A DNA stretch of 51,567 nt from Nocardioidaceae bacterium (GTDB taxonomy: Bacteria > Actinomycetota > Actinomycetes > Propionibacteriales > Nocardioidaceae). The position numbers and the translations under genes are program-made. The notes beneath the pieces were generated by a model. It was not told the DNA's origin and searched no databases. It worked only from the letters and a program-made list of their open reading frames with translations. This document shows positions 24,713 through 33,090 of the stretch, one piece after another (the first letter of the stretch is position 1; each line of letters begins with the position of its first letter). The stretch covers positions 1-51,567 of the forward strand of contig JAGIBL010000012.1 of NCBI GenBank assembly GCA_017744365.1. The letters are read 5' to 3'.

Positions 24713-26476
24713 GTGAGAAGAGTCCTGTGGGTCGTCGCGGTCCTGGCAGCGGTGGTGAGCACGGTGCTGGTGAGCGCTCCGGCACACGCTGCGGCTCCTG
24801 CGATTCCTTCCGTCTCCGGGCTGAGCACGAACGTGCCCGGTCACCTCACCGGGACGGTCGCGAGTGCGGGAGCGACGTACGTCATGATCACGGGAGAGTC
24901 AGCGGGCAAACCGCAGAGCACGCCCTCCACGAAGGTCGTGCTGGCCGGAGGCCCGACCCCGTTCGACATCCCCACCTGGGGCCTGAGCGGCACGTCGTAC
25001 CTCCGGGTGGACGCGTGCACCGAAGGACCAACGCCCGAGGACCTTCCCACGTGCACTGGTGGCGTCTACCTGTCCGCGAGCTTCGTGCCGAAGGACATCG
25101 TGCCCTCGGTCGTGTTCTCCGGCGACACGACGATCGGCCCGGGCCAGAGCGTCTCGGTGACCGCGGACGACCAAGGCGGCGGGATCCTGGCCGCGGAGTG
25201 GAGGTACAACAACCTGCCCTACGGCGAGCGCTCGCAGCTGGACCAGCACGGGACGACGGAGATCCAGCCGACCCTCAACGGACCCTACGAGCTGGTGGTC
25301 GTGCGGTGCGCGAGCCTCGGCGGTCCCTGCGCCTCGTTCAGCCCGAAGGTCGCGAAGCTCTACCAGGTGTATCTCTACGCTCCTCTCACGAACATCGCGG
25401 TGGCGCCGGTCAACCTGGCCCACCCGACGACCGCCCTGCTCGCCAAGACCGTGCTGCACGGGCAGTACGACGTGCACTGGACCCTGACGAGTGGCCCCTG
25501 GACGCAGGTGCTCAGCGGGGACGTGCTCGACCAGCCCATCGGGTCGGACGGCACGCTGACCGCTCCCATCGACGGAAGCACCCTCGCGGACGGCTCGTAC
25601 ACGCTGCACGCGACCGCAACGATCCGCGACCCGGACTTCGGCACCTTCGCCGACCAGTCGATCCCCGACATGAACGTGCAGGTGGACCGGGTACCGCCCG
25701 AGGCGACCCTGTCGGTCCAGCGGCCGACGATCTACCCGCAGGTCGCCGATGCGCGCTACCCGGCGTCGACCACGATCAGCGTGACCGGCGCCGATGTCGT
25801 GAGCGTCATGATCCTCTCGGGCACGACCGCGGTGCGCACGCTGCCGAAGGACGGTTCCCCGATCGCCTGGAACGGCCGCTACGCCTCGGGCGCGCTGGCC
25901 CCGGCAGGTGCCTACACCGTCGTCGCCGTCGACCAAGCCGGCAACCCCGCCTCCGCGACCGGGCAGGTGTCCGTCTCGCCGCTGCGCAAGGTCGCCAAGA
26001 CCTGGACCAAGATCGTCAGCGCCCGGGGCAGCATGGAGGACCGGTACGTCGGCCGCTGCTCGACCTTGCGCAACCCGTCCGCACGACGATGGCGGGGATC
26101 GCTCGGCTACTACGCGAACACCCGGTGCGGTACCCAGACCGCCAAGGCGAGCGCCGTCCAGACCCTGCACGTCGCCTACGCCCCCGCCGGCTACGAGTAC
26201 CGCAGCATCCGCGTGGACGTGTACGGCGGTCCCGCACGCGGGCGCCCCAAGAACCGCGCGGTCATGGGATACGTCAACAACCGCACCGGCGAGATCCTCC
26301 GATCGACAGTGGTCAAGGGGCCCGTCGGGTGGCACCAGGGCACCGCGATCCCGACCCGCGACGCGCTGTTCCGCGACCGCTCGTTCGGCTGGGTGTTCGG
26401 CACGGCGTACCGCAACCGCTACGACGTGGCCAAGTTCAAGCTCACCGTGGCGTACTACGTGCTGACCACCAGCTAG
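24713..26476 (+). CDS. Secreted beta-repeat protein B (one N-terminal module), paralogue of A
   Basis: A 587-residue exported protein: MRRVLWVVAVLAAVVSTVLVSAPAHA signal peptide from the GTG at 24713; GTGs at 24686 and 24689 are alternatives. It has one N-terminal module like those of the 20956 protein: PGHLTGTVASAGATYVMI, IPTWGLSG, two Cys, FVPKDIVP, GGGILAAEW and an R-C. A C-terminal domain (about residues 425-587) follows, starting VAKTWTKIVSARGSM with CSTLRNP, GSLGYYANTRC and RSFGWVFGTAYRNRYDVAKF. Paralogy with protein A is clear along both parts. Its TAG stop is the first half of the next gene's -10 box. Confidence 0.83.
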   Translation: MRRVLWVVAVLAAVVSTVLVSAPAHAAAPAIPSVSGLSTNVPGHLTGTVASAGATYVMITGESAGKPQSTPSTKVVLAGGPTPFDIPTWGLSGTSYLRVDACTEGPTPEDLPTCTGGVYLSASFVPKDIVPSVVFSGDTTIGPGQSVSVTADDQGGGILAAEWRYNNLPYGERSQLDQHGTTEIQPTLNGPYELVVVRCASLGGPCASFSPKVAKLYQVYLYAPLTNIAVAPVNLAHPTTALLAKTVLHGQYDVHWTLTSGPWTQVLSGDVLDQPIGSDGTLTAPIDGSTLADGSYTLHATATIRDPDFGTFADQSIPDMNVQVDRVPPEATLSVQRPTIYPQVADARYPASTTISVTGADVVSVMILSGTTAVRTLPKDGSPIAWNGRYASGALAPAGAYTVVAVDQAGNPASATGQVSVSPLRKVAKTWTKIVSARGSMEDRYVGRCSTLRNPSARRWRGSLGYYANTRCGTQTAKASAVQTLHVAYAPAGYEYRSIRVDVYGGPARGRPKNRAVMGYVNNRTGEILRSTVVKGPVGWHQGTAIPTRDALFRDRSFGWVFGTAYRNRYDVAKFKLTVAYYVLTTS

Positions 26477-26479
26477 CCT
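26474..26479 (+). promoter_or_regulatory. -10 box TAGCCT of the spermidine-synthase-like gene, overlapping the upstream stop codon
   Basis: TAGCCT is followed by 8 nt and a GTG start. Its TAG is the stop codon of the secreted protein B gene. Confidence 0.5.
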
Positions 26480-26487
26480 CACTCGGC

Positions 26488-27153
26488 GTGGAGTACGTCG
26501 AGATCGCACGCGCCGAGACGCCCCGGGGCGAGATCGTCCTGCGGGAGCGGCGAGCGGAGAACGGGCCGACGGTACTGGAGCTGCGGGTCAACGGCGTGTT
26601 CGTGATGGACACCCGGGAGACGACCACCGAGCGCGCGCTCGCGGGCGCCGCCCTCGCGCTGGCCGAGCACCCCGCGAGCGTGCTGGTCGGCGGGCTTGGC
26701 CTCGGCTTCACGCTGCACGAGGTGCTCGCCGACACCCGCGTCGAGAGGGCCACCGTGGTCGAGCTGGAGCAGCCAGTCGTGGACTGGATGCGCGACGGCA
26801 CCGTCGCGCACGGCCCGCAGTTCCTGGCCGACGAGCGGGTCACTGTCGTGGTCGCCGACGTGGCGGTCGCGCTCGCCGAAGCCGCGGAGTCGTCGTACGA
26901 CCTGGTCCTGCTCGACGTCGACAACGGCCCGGGCTACCTGGTCCACGACGCGAACGAGGCTCTCTACGCCGAGCCGTTCCTCGTCGCCGCGCGCCGGGCC
27001 ACCCGCGAGGTGCTGGTGATCTGGTCGGCCGCGGAGGCGCCCCAGCTGGCCGCCGCGCTGGAGGCCGTCTTCGGGAACGTCACCGCGACGCCGTACGACG
27101 TCCATCTCGGCGAGCGCGACGAGCAGTACTGGCTCTACTCGGCGCGCCGATAG
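26488..27153 (+). CDS. Spermidine synthase-like methyltransferase-fold protein
   Basis: A 221-residue protein of the spermine/spermidine synthase superfamily. The aminopropyltransferase-type core is [16 protein letters not shown] (nucleotide-binding glycine loop), [17 protein letters not shown] (acidic residue for the ribose), [13 protein letters not shown] and [20 protein letters not shown] with the D-x-D-N active-site region. It lacks the full N-terminal domain of true spermidine synthases, so polyamine synthesis is not assured; a small-molecule methyltransferase-like role is equally possible. Start is the GTG 8 nt after the TAGCCT box. Confidence 0.8.
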   Translation: MEYVEIARAETPRGEIVLRERRAENGPTVLELRVNGVFVMDTRETTTERALAGAALALAEHPASVLVGGLGLGFTLHEVLADTRVERATVVELEQPVVDWMRDGTVAHGPQFLADERVTVVVADVAVALAEAAESSYDLVLLDVDNGPGYLVHDANEALYAEPFLVAARRATREVLVIWSAAEAPQLAAALEAVFGNVTATPYDVHLGERDEQYWLYSARR

Positions 27154-27156
27154 TCT
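27151..27156 (+). promoter_or_regulatory. -10 box TAGTCT of fumC, overlapping the upstream stop codon (leaderless start)
   Basis: TAGTCT is followed by 7 nt and the fumC ATG. The TAG is the stop of the preceding gene. Confidence 0.55.
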
Positions 27157-27163
27157 CGAACCC

Positions 27164-28552
27164 ATGGCGGACGACGACTTCCGGATCGAGCACGACTCCA
27201 TGGGCGAGGTCAGGGTCCCCGCCGACGCCCTCTGGCGAGCGCAGACCCAGCGCGCGATCGAGAACTTCCCCATCTCCGGCACCCGGCTCGAGCCCCGGCA
27301 CATCCGTGCCCTCGGCGCGGTCAAGGCCGCCGCGGCGACCGTCAACGACCGGCTCGGCGTCATCGACCACGACAAGGCGAACGCGATCCGCAGCGCGGCC
27401 GAGGCCGTCATGTCCGGCGCGTACGACGACCAGTTCCCGCTCGACGTCTTCCAGACCGGCTCGGGCACCAGCTCCAACATGAACGCCAACGAGGTGGTCG
27501 CCTCCCTCGCCGCCCGCACCGGCACCGACGTCCACCCCAACGACCACGTCAACGCCAGCCAGTCCAGCAACGACACCTTCCCGACCTCGATCCACGTGGC
27601 CGCCGCGACCGCCGTCGCCGAGGACCTGCTGCCCGCGCTCGACGTGCTGGCCACCTCGCTGGAGCGCAAGGCCGAGGAGTTCGCCGGGCTGGTGAAGTCC
27701 GGCCGGACCCACCTGATGGACGCCACCCCGGTGATGCTCGGGCAGGAGTTCGGCGGCTACGCGGCCACGATCCGGATCGGCGCGGAGCGGCTGGAGTCGG
27801 TACTCCCCCGGGTCCGCGAGCTGCCCCTGGGCGGGACCGCGGTCGGCACCGGGATCAACACCCCGGAGGGCTTCGCGGCCGCGGTGATCGAGGAGCTCTC
27901 GGAGATCACCGGGCAGCCGTTCACCGAGGCGCGCAACCACTTCGAGGCCCAGGGCACCCGCGACTCCCTCGTCGAGCTGAGCGGCGTCCTCAAGACCATC
28001 GCGGTCGGCCTCACCAAGATCTGCAACGACCTGCGCTGGATGTCCTCGGGCCCGACCACCGGCCTGGCCGAGATCCACCTCCCCGACCTCCAGCCCGGGT
28101 CGAGCATCATGCCCGGCAAGGTGAACCCGGTGCTGCCCGAGGCCACGCTGATGGTCTGCGCCCAGGTGATCGGCAACGACGGCACTGTCACCGTCGCGGG
28201 CGCCTCGGGCAGCTTCGAGCTGAACGTGATGATGCCGGTGATGGCGCGCGCGGTCCTCGAGTCGGTGCGGATCCTGTCCACCTCGACGCGACTGCTCGCC
28301 GAACGGTGCGTCGACGGGATCACCGCGGACGCCGACCGGATGCGCCGCTACGCCGAGTCCTCGCCCTCGGTCGTCACGCCGCTCAACAAGTACCTCGGCT
28401 ACGAGGAGGCCGCGAAGGTGGCCAAGGCCTCGCTGCAGGAAGGCCGCACCATCCGCGAGCAGGTGCTCGCGATGGGGTACGTCGACCGCGGCGTGCTCAC
28501 CCTGGAGCAGCTCGACGCCGCTCTCGACGTCGAAGGGATGACCCACCCATGA
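27164..28552 (+). CDS. fumC: Fumarate hydratase class II
   Basis: A 462-residue class II fumarase, the iron-free, oxygen-stable tetrameric enzyme of the fumarase/aspartase superfamily. Conserved regions: [14 protein letters not shown] (residues ~100-113), [40 protein letters not shown] with the catalytic His, [14 protein letters not shown], and the superfamily signature [12 protein letters not shown]. It is followed by an SDR gene with ATGA overlap. The gene lies in the neighbourhood where M. tuberculosis has its only fumarase (Rv1098c), so it is probably the ancestral one. Confidence 0.97.
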   Translation: MADDDFRIEHDSMGEVRVPADALWRAQTQRAIENFPISGTRLEPRHIRALGAVKAAAATVNDRLGVIDHDKANAIRSAAEAVMSGAYDDQFPLDVFQTGSGTSSNMNANEVVASLAARTGTDVHPNDHVNASQSSNDTFPTSIHVAAATAVAEDLLPALDVLATSLERKAEEFAGLVKSGRTHLMDATPVMLGQEFGGYAATIRIGAERLESVLPRVRELPLGGTAVGTGINTPEGFAAAVIEELSEITGQPFTEARNHFEAQGTRDSLVELSGVLKTIAVGLTKICNDLRWMSSGPTTGLAEIHLPDLQPGSSIMPGKVNPVLPEATLMVCAQVIGNDGTVTVAGASGSFELNVMMPVMARAVLESVRILSTSTRLLAERCVDGITADADRMRRYAESSPSVVTPLNKYLGYEEAAKVAKASLQEGRTIREQVLAMGYVDRGVLTLEQLDAALDVEGMTHP

Positions 28553-29385
28553 CCAAGACCATCGTGGTCACCGGCGCCAGCGACGGCATCGGCCTCGAGT
28601 CGGCCAGCCAGCTCGCCGGCCAGGGCCACCGCCTCGTCCTGGTGGGACGCAACCCGGCCAAGGTGACCGCCGCGGTGAAGCGGCTCCAGGCCGAGACGAA
28701 CGGCGCCGAGGTCGACTCCTACGCCTGCGACTTCTCCCGGCTCGAGGAGGTCCGTCGCCTCGGGGAGAGCCTGCTGGCGTCGTACCCGCGGATCGACGTC
28801 CTGGTGAGCAACGCCGGCACCGTCTTCGACAAGCGGACCCTGACCGCCGACGGCTACGAGGCGACCTTCGCGGTCAACCACCTGGCCGGGTTCCTGCTCA
28901 CCGAGACGCTGCTGCCCCGGCTCCGGGAGGGCGCGCCGACGCGGATCGTCACGACCGCCAGCGTCGGCCACTACCGCGGCACCATGAACTTCGACGACCT
29001 CGGCTTCGAGCGCGGCTACCAGATCATGCGCGCCTACAACCGGTCCAAGCTCGCCAACGTGCTCTACACCCGCGAGCTGGCCCGCCGGCTCGCCGGCACC
29101 GGGGTCACCGCGACCACCCTGCACCCGGGCGCGGTGGCCACGAACATCTGGAGCGGCGCGCCCGCCTTCGCCCGGCCCGTGCTCAACCTGGCCAAGCGGA
29201 TCGTGATGATCTCCCCCGCCGAAGGCGGTGCCCGGCTGACCTACCTGGCCACCGGCGCGCAGGTCGAGGGCGCCAACGGCGGCTACTACGAGAAGGACAA
29301 GATCAAGGAGCCGGCGAAGCTGGCCCTCGACGACGCCGTCGGGGACAGGCTCGTCGAGGTGAGCAGGAAGATGGTGGGACTGTGA
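28549..29385 (+). CDS. SDR family NAD(P)-dependent oxidoreductase
   Basis: A 278-residue short-chain dehydrogenase/reductase, retinol-dehydrogenase-like. Rossmann motif [14 protein letters not shown] (TGxxxGIG), [12 protein letters not shown] (NAG), the catalytic Ser in [10 protein letters not shown] and catalytic YNRSK with [12 protein letters not shown] downstream. The residues after the second strand (VGRNPAKV) suggest NADP preference. The substrate is unknown. ATGA overlap with fumC and GTGA overlap with the next gene place it mid-operon. Confidence 0.9.
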   Translation: MTKTIVVTGASDGIGLESASQLAGQGHRLVLVGRNPAKVTAAVKRLQAETNGAEVDSYACDFSRLEEVRRLGESLLASYPRIDVLVSNAGTVFDKRTLTADGYEATFAVNHLAGFLLTETLLPRLREGAPTRIVTTASVGHYRGTMNFDDLGFERGYQIMRAYNRSKLANVLYTRELARRLAGTGVTATTLHPGAVATNIWSGAPAFARPVLNLAKRIVMISPAEGGARLTYLATGAQVEGANGGYYEKDKIKEPAKLALDDAVGDRLVEVSRKMVGL

Positions 29386-29846
29386 CCAACCCCGACGAGC
29401 ACGTGCGCAAGCCCGGCTGGTTCACGGTGAAGGTGCTCAACGGCTTCGTCGCCTGGCTGACGCGCCGCGGGATCAGCCTCAAGGGCTCGCGGATCCTCGA
29501 GGTCCGCGGCCGCAAGAGCGGCCAGTGGCGCCGTACGCCGGTCAACGTGCTCACCCTCGGCGACGAGCGCTACCTGCTCGCGCCGCGTGGCCACGTCCAG
29601 TGGACGCACAACATGCGGGCGGTCGGCGGTGGCCGGCTGGTGCTCGGCAAGAAGGTCGAGGAGTTCACCGCGGTCGAGGTCACCGACGACGCCAAGCCGC
29701 CGATCCTGCGTGCCTACCTGGAGCGCTGGAAGGCCGAGACCGGCGTGTTCTTCGACGGCACCGGTCCGGACTCGAGCGACGAGGAGCTGCGCACGATCGC
29801 GCCGAAGCACCCCGTCTTCCGGATCAGCTCAGTACCAGCCGTGTGA
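29382..29846 (+). CDS. Nitroreductase family deazaflavin-dependent oxidoreductase (Ddn-like)
   Basis: A 154-residue split-beta-barrel protein of the F420H2-dependent Ddn/DUF385 group. Motifs: LEVRGRKSGQWRRTPVNVLT and YLLAPRGHVQWTHNMRA, matching the F420 phosphate and deazaflavin binding strips, and the C-terminal KHPVFRISSV. In mycobacteria relatives reduce quinones and activate nitroimidazoles. The physiological substrate is unknown. Coupled to the SDR gene by a GTGA overlap and ends 18 bp into the convergent lytic-transglycosylase-like gene. Confidence 0.9.
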   Translation: MTNPDEHVRKPGWFTVKVLNGFVAWLTRRGISLKGSRILEVRGRKSGQWRRTPVNVLTLGDERYLLAPRGHVQWTHNMRAVGGGRLVLGKKVEEFTAVEVTDDAKPPILRAYLERWKAETGVFFDGTGPDSSDEELRTIAPKHPVFRISSVPAV

Positions 29847-30467
29847 CTGCTTGAACGACCACGCCGAGCAGGCGGTGCCGTAGCGCTTGGCGATGTAGCC
29901 CAGGCCCCAGCGGATCTGGGTCTCGGCGTTGTTCTCCCAGTCCGGGCCGGCCGAGGACATCTTCGAGCCGGGCAGGGCCTGCGGGATCCCGTACGCCGAG
30001 GAGTGCGGGTTGTCCGCGTGCACGTTCCAGCGGGACTCGTGCTCCCAGATGTTGTCGACGCAGTCGAACTCCGAGCTCGAGAGCCCGTACTCGGGCATGA
30101 GCGCGCGGGCGAGGGTCTTGGGATCGGCCTTGGTCAGGTCCTCGGTCTTGGTCACCGCCTGGCCGGCCGTCGCGGTCAGGGCCGCGGCCTTGAGGGAGTC
30201 GGTGGCCACCCGGCGGTCCCCGATCGAGCGCGACACCGACCGCTCGCGGACGGCCAGCTCGCTCAGGCTCATCTGGGTCTTGCCGGCGGCCAGGTTGACC
30301 AGCCCGTCGTCGGCCTGCGCGGGACCGCCGCTGATCGCGACACCACCGGAGACCGACAGACCGGTCGCGACGACCGCGAACCCGGAGGCGTACATCGCGT
30401 TCTTGGCGCCCGTGCGCACACGTCGGTGACGCGCGCTCCGATGCTTCGGAACGTACTTGTCAGGCAA
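29829..30467 (-). CDS. Secreted lytic-transglycosylase-like protein
   Basis: About 212 residues from the TTG of MPDKYVPKHRS; an ATG at 30503 in the same frame is the alternative. The basic N-terminus leads to a hydrophobic segment (YASGFAVVATGLSVSGGVAISGG) that looks like a signal or anchor. A helical spacer follows, and the C-terminal ~85 residues form a goose-lysozyme/APF-like domain: DCVDNIWEHESRWNVHADNPHSSAYGIPQALPGSKM with the likely catalytic Glu in EHESRW, then QIRWGLGYIAKRYGTACSAWSFKQSHGWY. Such proteins cut or bind peptidoglycan during growth or resuscitation. It is downstream of phoH on the same strand with a structured gap. Confidence 0.85.
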   Translation of the reverse strand: MPDKYVPKHRSARHRRVRTGAKNAMYASGFAVVATGLSVSGGVAISGGPAQADDGLVNLAAGKTQMSLSELAVRERSVSRSIGDRRVATDSLKAAALTATAGQAVTKTEDLTKADPKTLARALMPEYGLSSSEFDCVDNIWEHESRWNVHADNPHSSAYGIPQALPGSKMSSAGPDWENNAETQIRWGLGYIAKRYGTACSAWSFKQSHGWY

Positions 30468-30524
30468 GGCGGCACTCTCGGGTCGACGACAGGGGACCGT
30501 CATGCAGGCACCGGGGGCTCGCGC

Positions 30525-30566
30525 CCAGCCGGGCCCGGGGAAGTTGCTCCACCCTCCCCCAGGCCC
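30525..30566 (-). ncRNA. Candidate structured leader upstream of the lytic-transglycosylase-like gene
   Basis: On the minus strand a 12-nt arm (opposite 30555-30566) pairs with the arm opposite 30531-30542 with about 10 of 12 matches and a 12-nt loop. It is followed at once by a GGGC-GCGA-GCCC hairpin. The position suits a cis-acting leader. I looked for the c-di-AMP (ydaO) core, common before such genes, and did not find it. Confidence 0.35.
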
Positions 30567-30609
30567 GCAGGCGATGCAAGTTGAACGCGCGAACAGTGAC
30601 AGATGGTTC

Positions 30610-30645
30610 TGGTGTGACTACTGAGCACTAACGCCGGTCACACCA
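30610..30645. promoter_or_regulatory. Inverted repeat TGGTGTGAC...GTCACACCA downstream of phoH
   Basis: Perfect 9-bp arms (30610-30618 and 30637-30645) are separated by 18 bp, 2 bp beyond the phoH stop. With no U-tract it is more likely an operator for the next gene than an intrinsic terminator. TGTGA/TCACA half-sites recall CRP-family boxes, but the usual spacing is 6 bp, not 20. Confidence 0.45.
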
Positions 30646-30647
30646 AT

Positions 30648-32018
30648 TCACATGGTCACGTGCTCCAGCATCTCGGTCACCAGCGCCGCGATCGGCGAGC
30701 GCTCCGAGCGGGTCAGGGTCACGTGCGCGAACAACGGGTGACCCTTGAGCCGCTCCACCACCGCGACCACGCCGTCGTGGCGGCCGACCCGCAGGTTGTC
30801 GCGCTGGGCGACGTCGTGGGTGAGCACCACCTTGGAGTTCGCGCCCATCCGGGAGAGCACCGTGAGCAGCACGTTGCGCTCCAGCGACTGGGCCTCGTCC
30901 ACGATCACGAACGCGTCGTGCAGCGAGCGGCCGCGGATGTGCGTGAGCGGCAGCACCTCGAGCATGCCCCGGTCGAGGATCTCCTCGATGACGTCCCCGT
31001 GCGTGACCGCGCCGAGAGTGTCGAAGACGGCCTGCGCCCAGGGCGACATCTTCTCCGACTCGCTGCCGGGCAGGTAGCCGAGCTCCTGGCCGCCGACGGC
31101 GTACAGCGGCCGGAAGACGACCACCTTCTTGTGCTGGCGGCGCTCCATCACCGTCTCCAGGCCGGCACAGAGGGCGAGCGCGGACTTCCCCGTCCCCGCG
31201 CGCCCGCCGAGGGACACGATGCCGATCTCCGGGTCCAGCAGCAGGTCGAGCGCGACCCGCTGCTCGGCCGAGCGGCCGTGGATGCCGAACGCCTCCCGGT
31301 CACCGCGGACCAGGTGCACCTGCTTGTCGGGCCCGACCCGGCCCAGCGCGCTGCCGCGGTCCGACATCAGCACCAGGCCGGTGTGGCAGGGCAGCTCCCG
31401 GGCGTCGTCGAGGTCGATCACGCCGTCGTCGTACAGCTCGTCGAGGTCGGCCGCGGCGACGTCGACCTCCTGCATGCCGGTCCAGCCGGCGTCGGACTCG
31501 TGGATCTGCTCGCCGCGGTACTCCTCGGCATCCAGGCCGACCGCGGACGCCTTGATCCGCAGCGGCAGGTCCTTGGAGACCAGGGTGACCTGGTGGCCCT
31601 CGTTGGCCAGGTTGCGCGCCACCGCGAGGATGCGGGTGTCGTTGTCGCCGAGCCGGAAGCCCGAGGGCAGCGACTCGGGGTCGGTGTGGTTGAGCTCGAC
31701 CCGGACCGAGCCTCCCGTCTCACCGATCGCGACCGGCTCGTCCAGCCTGCCGTGGGACACGCGCAGCTCGTCCAGCATCCGCAACGCCGACCGGGCGAAG
31801 TAGCCCAGCTCGGGATGGTGCCGTTTGCCCTCCAGCTCGGTGATGACCACGACGGGCAGCACCACCTCGTGCTCGTCGAACCTCTTGATCGCGCCCGGGT
31901 CGGCGAGCAGCACCGAGGTGTCGAGCACGAAGGTACGACGGTCGGAGGCCTTCCTGGCGGTGGAGGTTTTGGCAGAGGCTGGGCTGTTTCCGGAGGCTGG
32001 GCGCTTCGCAGTGGCCAC
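30648..32018 (-). CDS. PhoH family protein with N-terminal PIN domain (PhoH2)
   Basis: A 456-residue fusion of a PIN ribonuclease and a PhoH ATPase/RNA helicase. The PIN part (residues ~28-150) begins [12 protein letters not shown] and has acidic residues in [10 protein letters not shown] and [14 protein letters not shown]. The PhoH part has Walker [17 protein letters not shown] (~residue 272) and Walker [15 protein letters not shown] (~372), then [14 protein letters not shown]. In mycobacteria PhoH2 is an RNA-unwinding ribonuclease. Start chosen at the GTG with GAGGGG 7 nt upstream; an upstream ATG at 32048 lacks this. Confidence 0.93.
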   Translation of the reverse strand: MATAKRPASGNSPASAKTSTARKASDRRTFVLDTSVLLADPGAIKRFDEHEVVLPVVVITELEGKRHHPELGYFARSALRMLDELRVSHGRLDEPVAIGETGGSVRVELNHTDPESLPSGFRLGDNDTRILAVARNLANEGHQVTLVSKDLPLRIKASAVGLDAEEYRGEQIHESDAGWTGMQEVDVAAADLDELYDDGVIDLDDARELPCHTGLVLMSDRGSALGRVGPDKQVHLVRGDREAFGIHGRSAEQRVALDLLLDPEIGIVSLGGRAGTGKSALALCAGLETVMERRQHKKVVVFRPLYAVGGQELGYLPGSESEKMSPWAQAVFDTLGAVTHGDVIEEILDRGMLEVLPLTHIRGRSLHDAFVIVDEAQSLERNVLLTVLSRMGANSKVVLTHDVAQRDNLRVGRHDGVVAVVERLKGHPLFAHVTLTRSERSPIAALVTEMLEHVTM

Positions 32019-32119
32019 GGATGTTCCCCTCACGACCGGCACGCGCACTCGGCGCCCCGGTCCTCAGCAGTAGTGCCCGGACCGGGACAGGCAGGGGTCC
32101 GAGTGCTGACCCCTCGCTC

Positions 32120-32168
32120 CGTGATCGCTCACGAATATGCCTCCCGGCACGAACCGCAACGGTTGCGG
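32120..32168. promoter_or_regulatory. Two dyads in the gap between the cis-prenyl transferase gene and phoH
   Basis: CGTGA-TCGC-TCACG (32120-32133) and CCGCAAC-G-GTTGCGG (32154-32168) are perfect palindromes 20 bp apart, in a 232-bp gap that holds no credible gene. They lie upstream of phoH on the minus strand, near an A/T-rich CATATTC that could be its -10 region. Confidence 0.4.
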
Positions 32169-32250
32169 CTCATTACCTTCAGAAAGTACGTCGGTACCCA
32201 GTCCGAGCCCTGCCGACACGCCCGAGCACGGGTGTCCGGTCGGTGAACGC

Positions 32251-33027
32251 TCAGCGGCCGAGGCGGCGCTCGCGCTGGGCGTAGGCGCGGACCGCGCGCA
32301 GGAAGTCGACGCGGCGGAAGTCGGGCCAGTAGGCCTCGCAGAAGTAGAACTCGCTGTGCGCGCTCTGCCAGAGCAGGAACCCGCCGAGACGCTGCTCCCC
32401 CGACGTACGGATCACCAGGTCCGGATCGGGCTGGCCCTTGGTGTAGAGGTGCTCGGCGATGTGCTCGACGTCGATGACCTCGGCCAGCTCCTCCAGGGTG
32501 CGGCCCTGGGCGGCCTGCTCGTGCAGCAGCGAGCGGACCGCGTCGGCGATCTCGCGGCGTCCGCCGTACCCGACCGCGACGTTGACCAGCAGGCCGTCGA
32601 CGTCGCGAGTGGCCTCCTCGGCGTCCTTGAGCCGCTCGGCCGTGCTCGCCGGGAGGAGGTCGAGGGCACCGACCGGGTGCAGCCGCCAGCGGTGCTGCTC
32701 GGCGAGGGACGCGACCGCGCCCTCGATGATGCCGAGCAGCCCCTTGAGCTGGTCGGCCGGGCGGTTGAGGTTGTCGGTGGAGAGCAGCCACAGGGTGACC
32801 ACCTCGACGCCGATCTCCTCGCACCACTCCAGCAGCGGCTCGATGTTCGCGGCGCCGGCCCGGTAGCCGTGCGCGGTGTCGGTGCCGACCGCCTTGGCCC
32901 AGCGCCGGTTGCCGTCCAGCATCACCCCGACGTGCTGCGGGATCCGGTCGTGGGGCAGCCGCCGGGCCAGGCGAGCCTCGTACGCCGGGTAGAGCACCCT
33001 GCGGAGTCCACGCTTCCAGTCGGCCAC
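32251..33027 (-). CDS. Cis-prenyl diphosphate synthase (UppS family, Z-farnesyl-diphosphate-synthase-like)
   Basis: A 258-residue cis-prenyltransferase that adds IPP to an allylic diphosphate. Motifs: HVGVMLDGNRRWAKAVG with the catalytic Asp, then GYRAGAANIEPLLEWCEE, LWLLSTDNLNRP, and RTSGEQRLGGFLLWQSAHSEFYF, the IPP site. Pairing with a divergent hemolysin III gene matches M. tuberculosis Rv1085c-Rv1086, where Rv1086 makes the short C15 product. Chain length here is inferred from that context only. GTG start, leaderless. Confidence 0.93.
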   Translation of the reverse strand: MADWKRGLRRVLYPAYEARLARRLPHDRIPQHVGVMLDGNRRWAKAVGTDTAHGYRAGAANIEPLLEWCEEIGVEVVTLWLLSTDNLNRPADQLKGLLGIIEGAVASLAEQHRWRLHPVGALDLLPASTAERLKDAEEATRDVDGLLVNVAVGYGGRREIADAVRSLLHEQAAQGRTLEELAEVIDVEHIAEHLYTKGQPDPDLVIRTSGEQRLGGFLLWQSAHSEFYFCEAYWPDFRRVDFLRAVRAYAQRERRLGR

Positions 33028-33033
33028 GCGATC

Positions 33034-33039
33034 AGGTTA
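33034..33039 (-). promoter_or_regulatory. -10 box TAACCT of the cis-prenyl transferase gene (leaderless start)
   Basis: On the minus strand TAACCT is followed by 6 nt and the GTG start. The divergent hemolysin III gene has the same hexamer. Confidence 0.6.
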
Positions 33040-33077
33040 GCCGGAGGCACCGTTGGGCGTGTCTACCTACGGTCACG

Positions 33078-33083
33078 TAACCT
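33078..33083 (+). promoter_or_regulatory. -10 box TAACCT of the hemolysin III gene (leaderless start)
   Basis: TAACCT is followed by 7 nt and the ATG. Both divergent promoters fit within a 63-bp gap. Confidence 0.6.
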
Positions 33084-33090
33084 CGACGCC

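Noticed and set aside
30480-30610. c-di-AMP (ydaO) riboswitch before the lytic-transglycosylase-like gene
   Set aside because: The GGGGTGAATC-like and CCGACAGCT-like core elements are absent; only generic hairpins remain.
30610-30645. CRP/GlxR-type operator
   Set aside because: TGTGA and TCACA half-sites are present, but their 20-bp separation does not fit the 6-bp spacing of that family.
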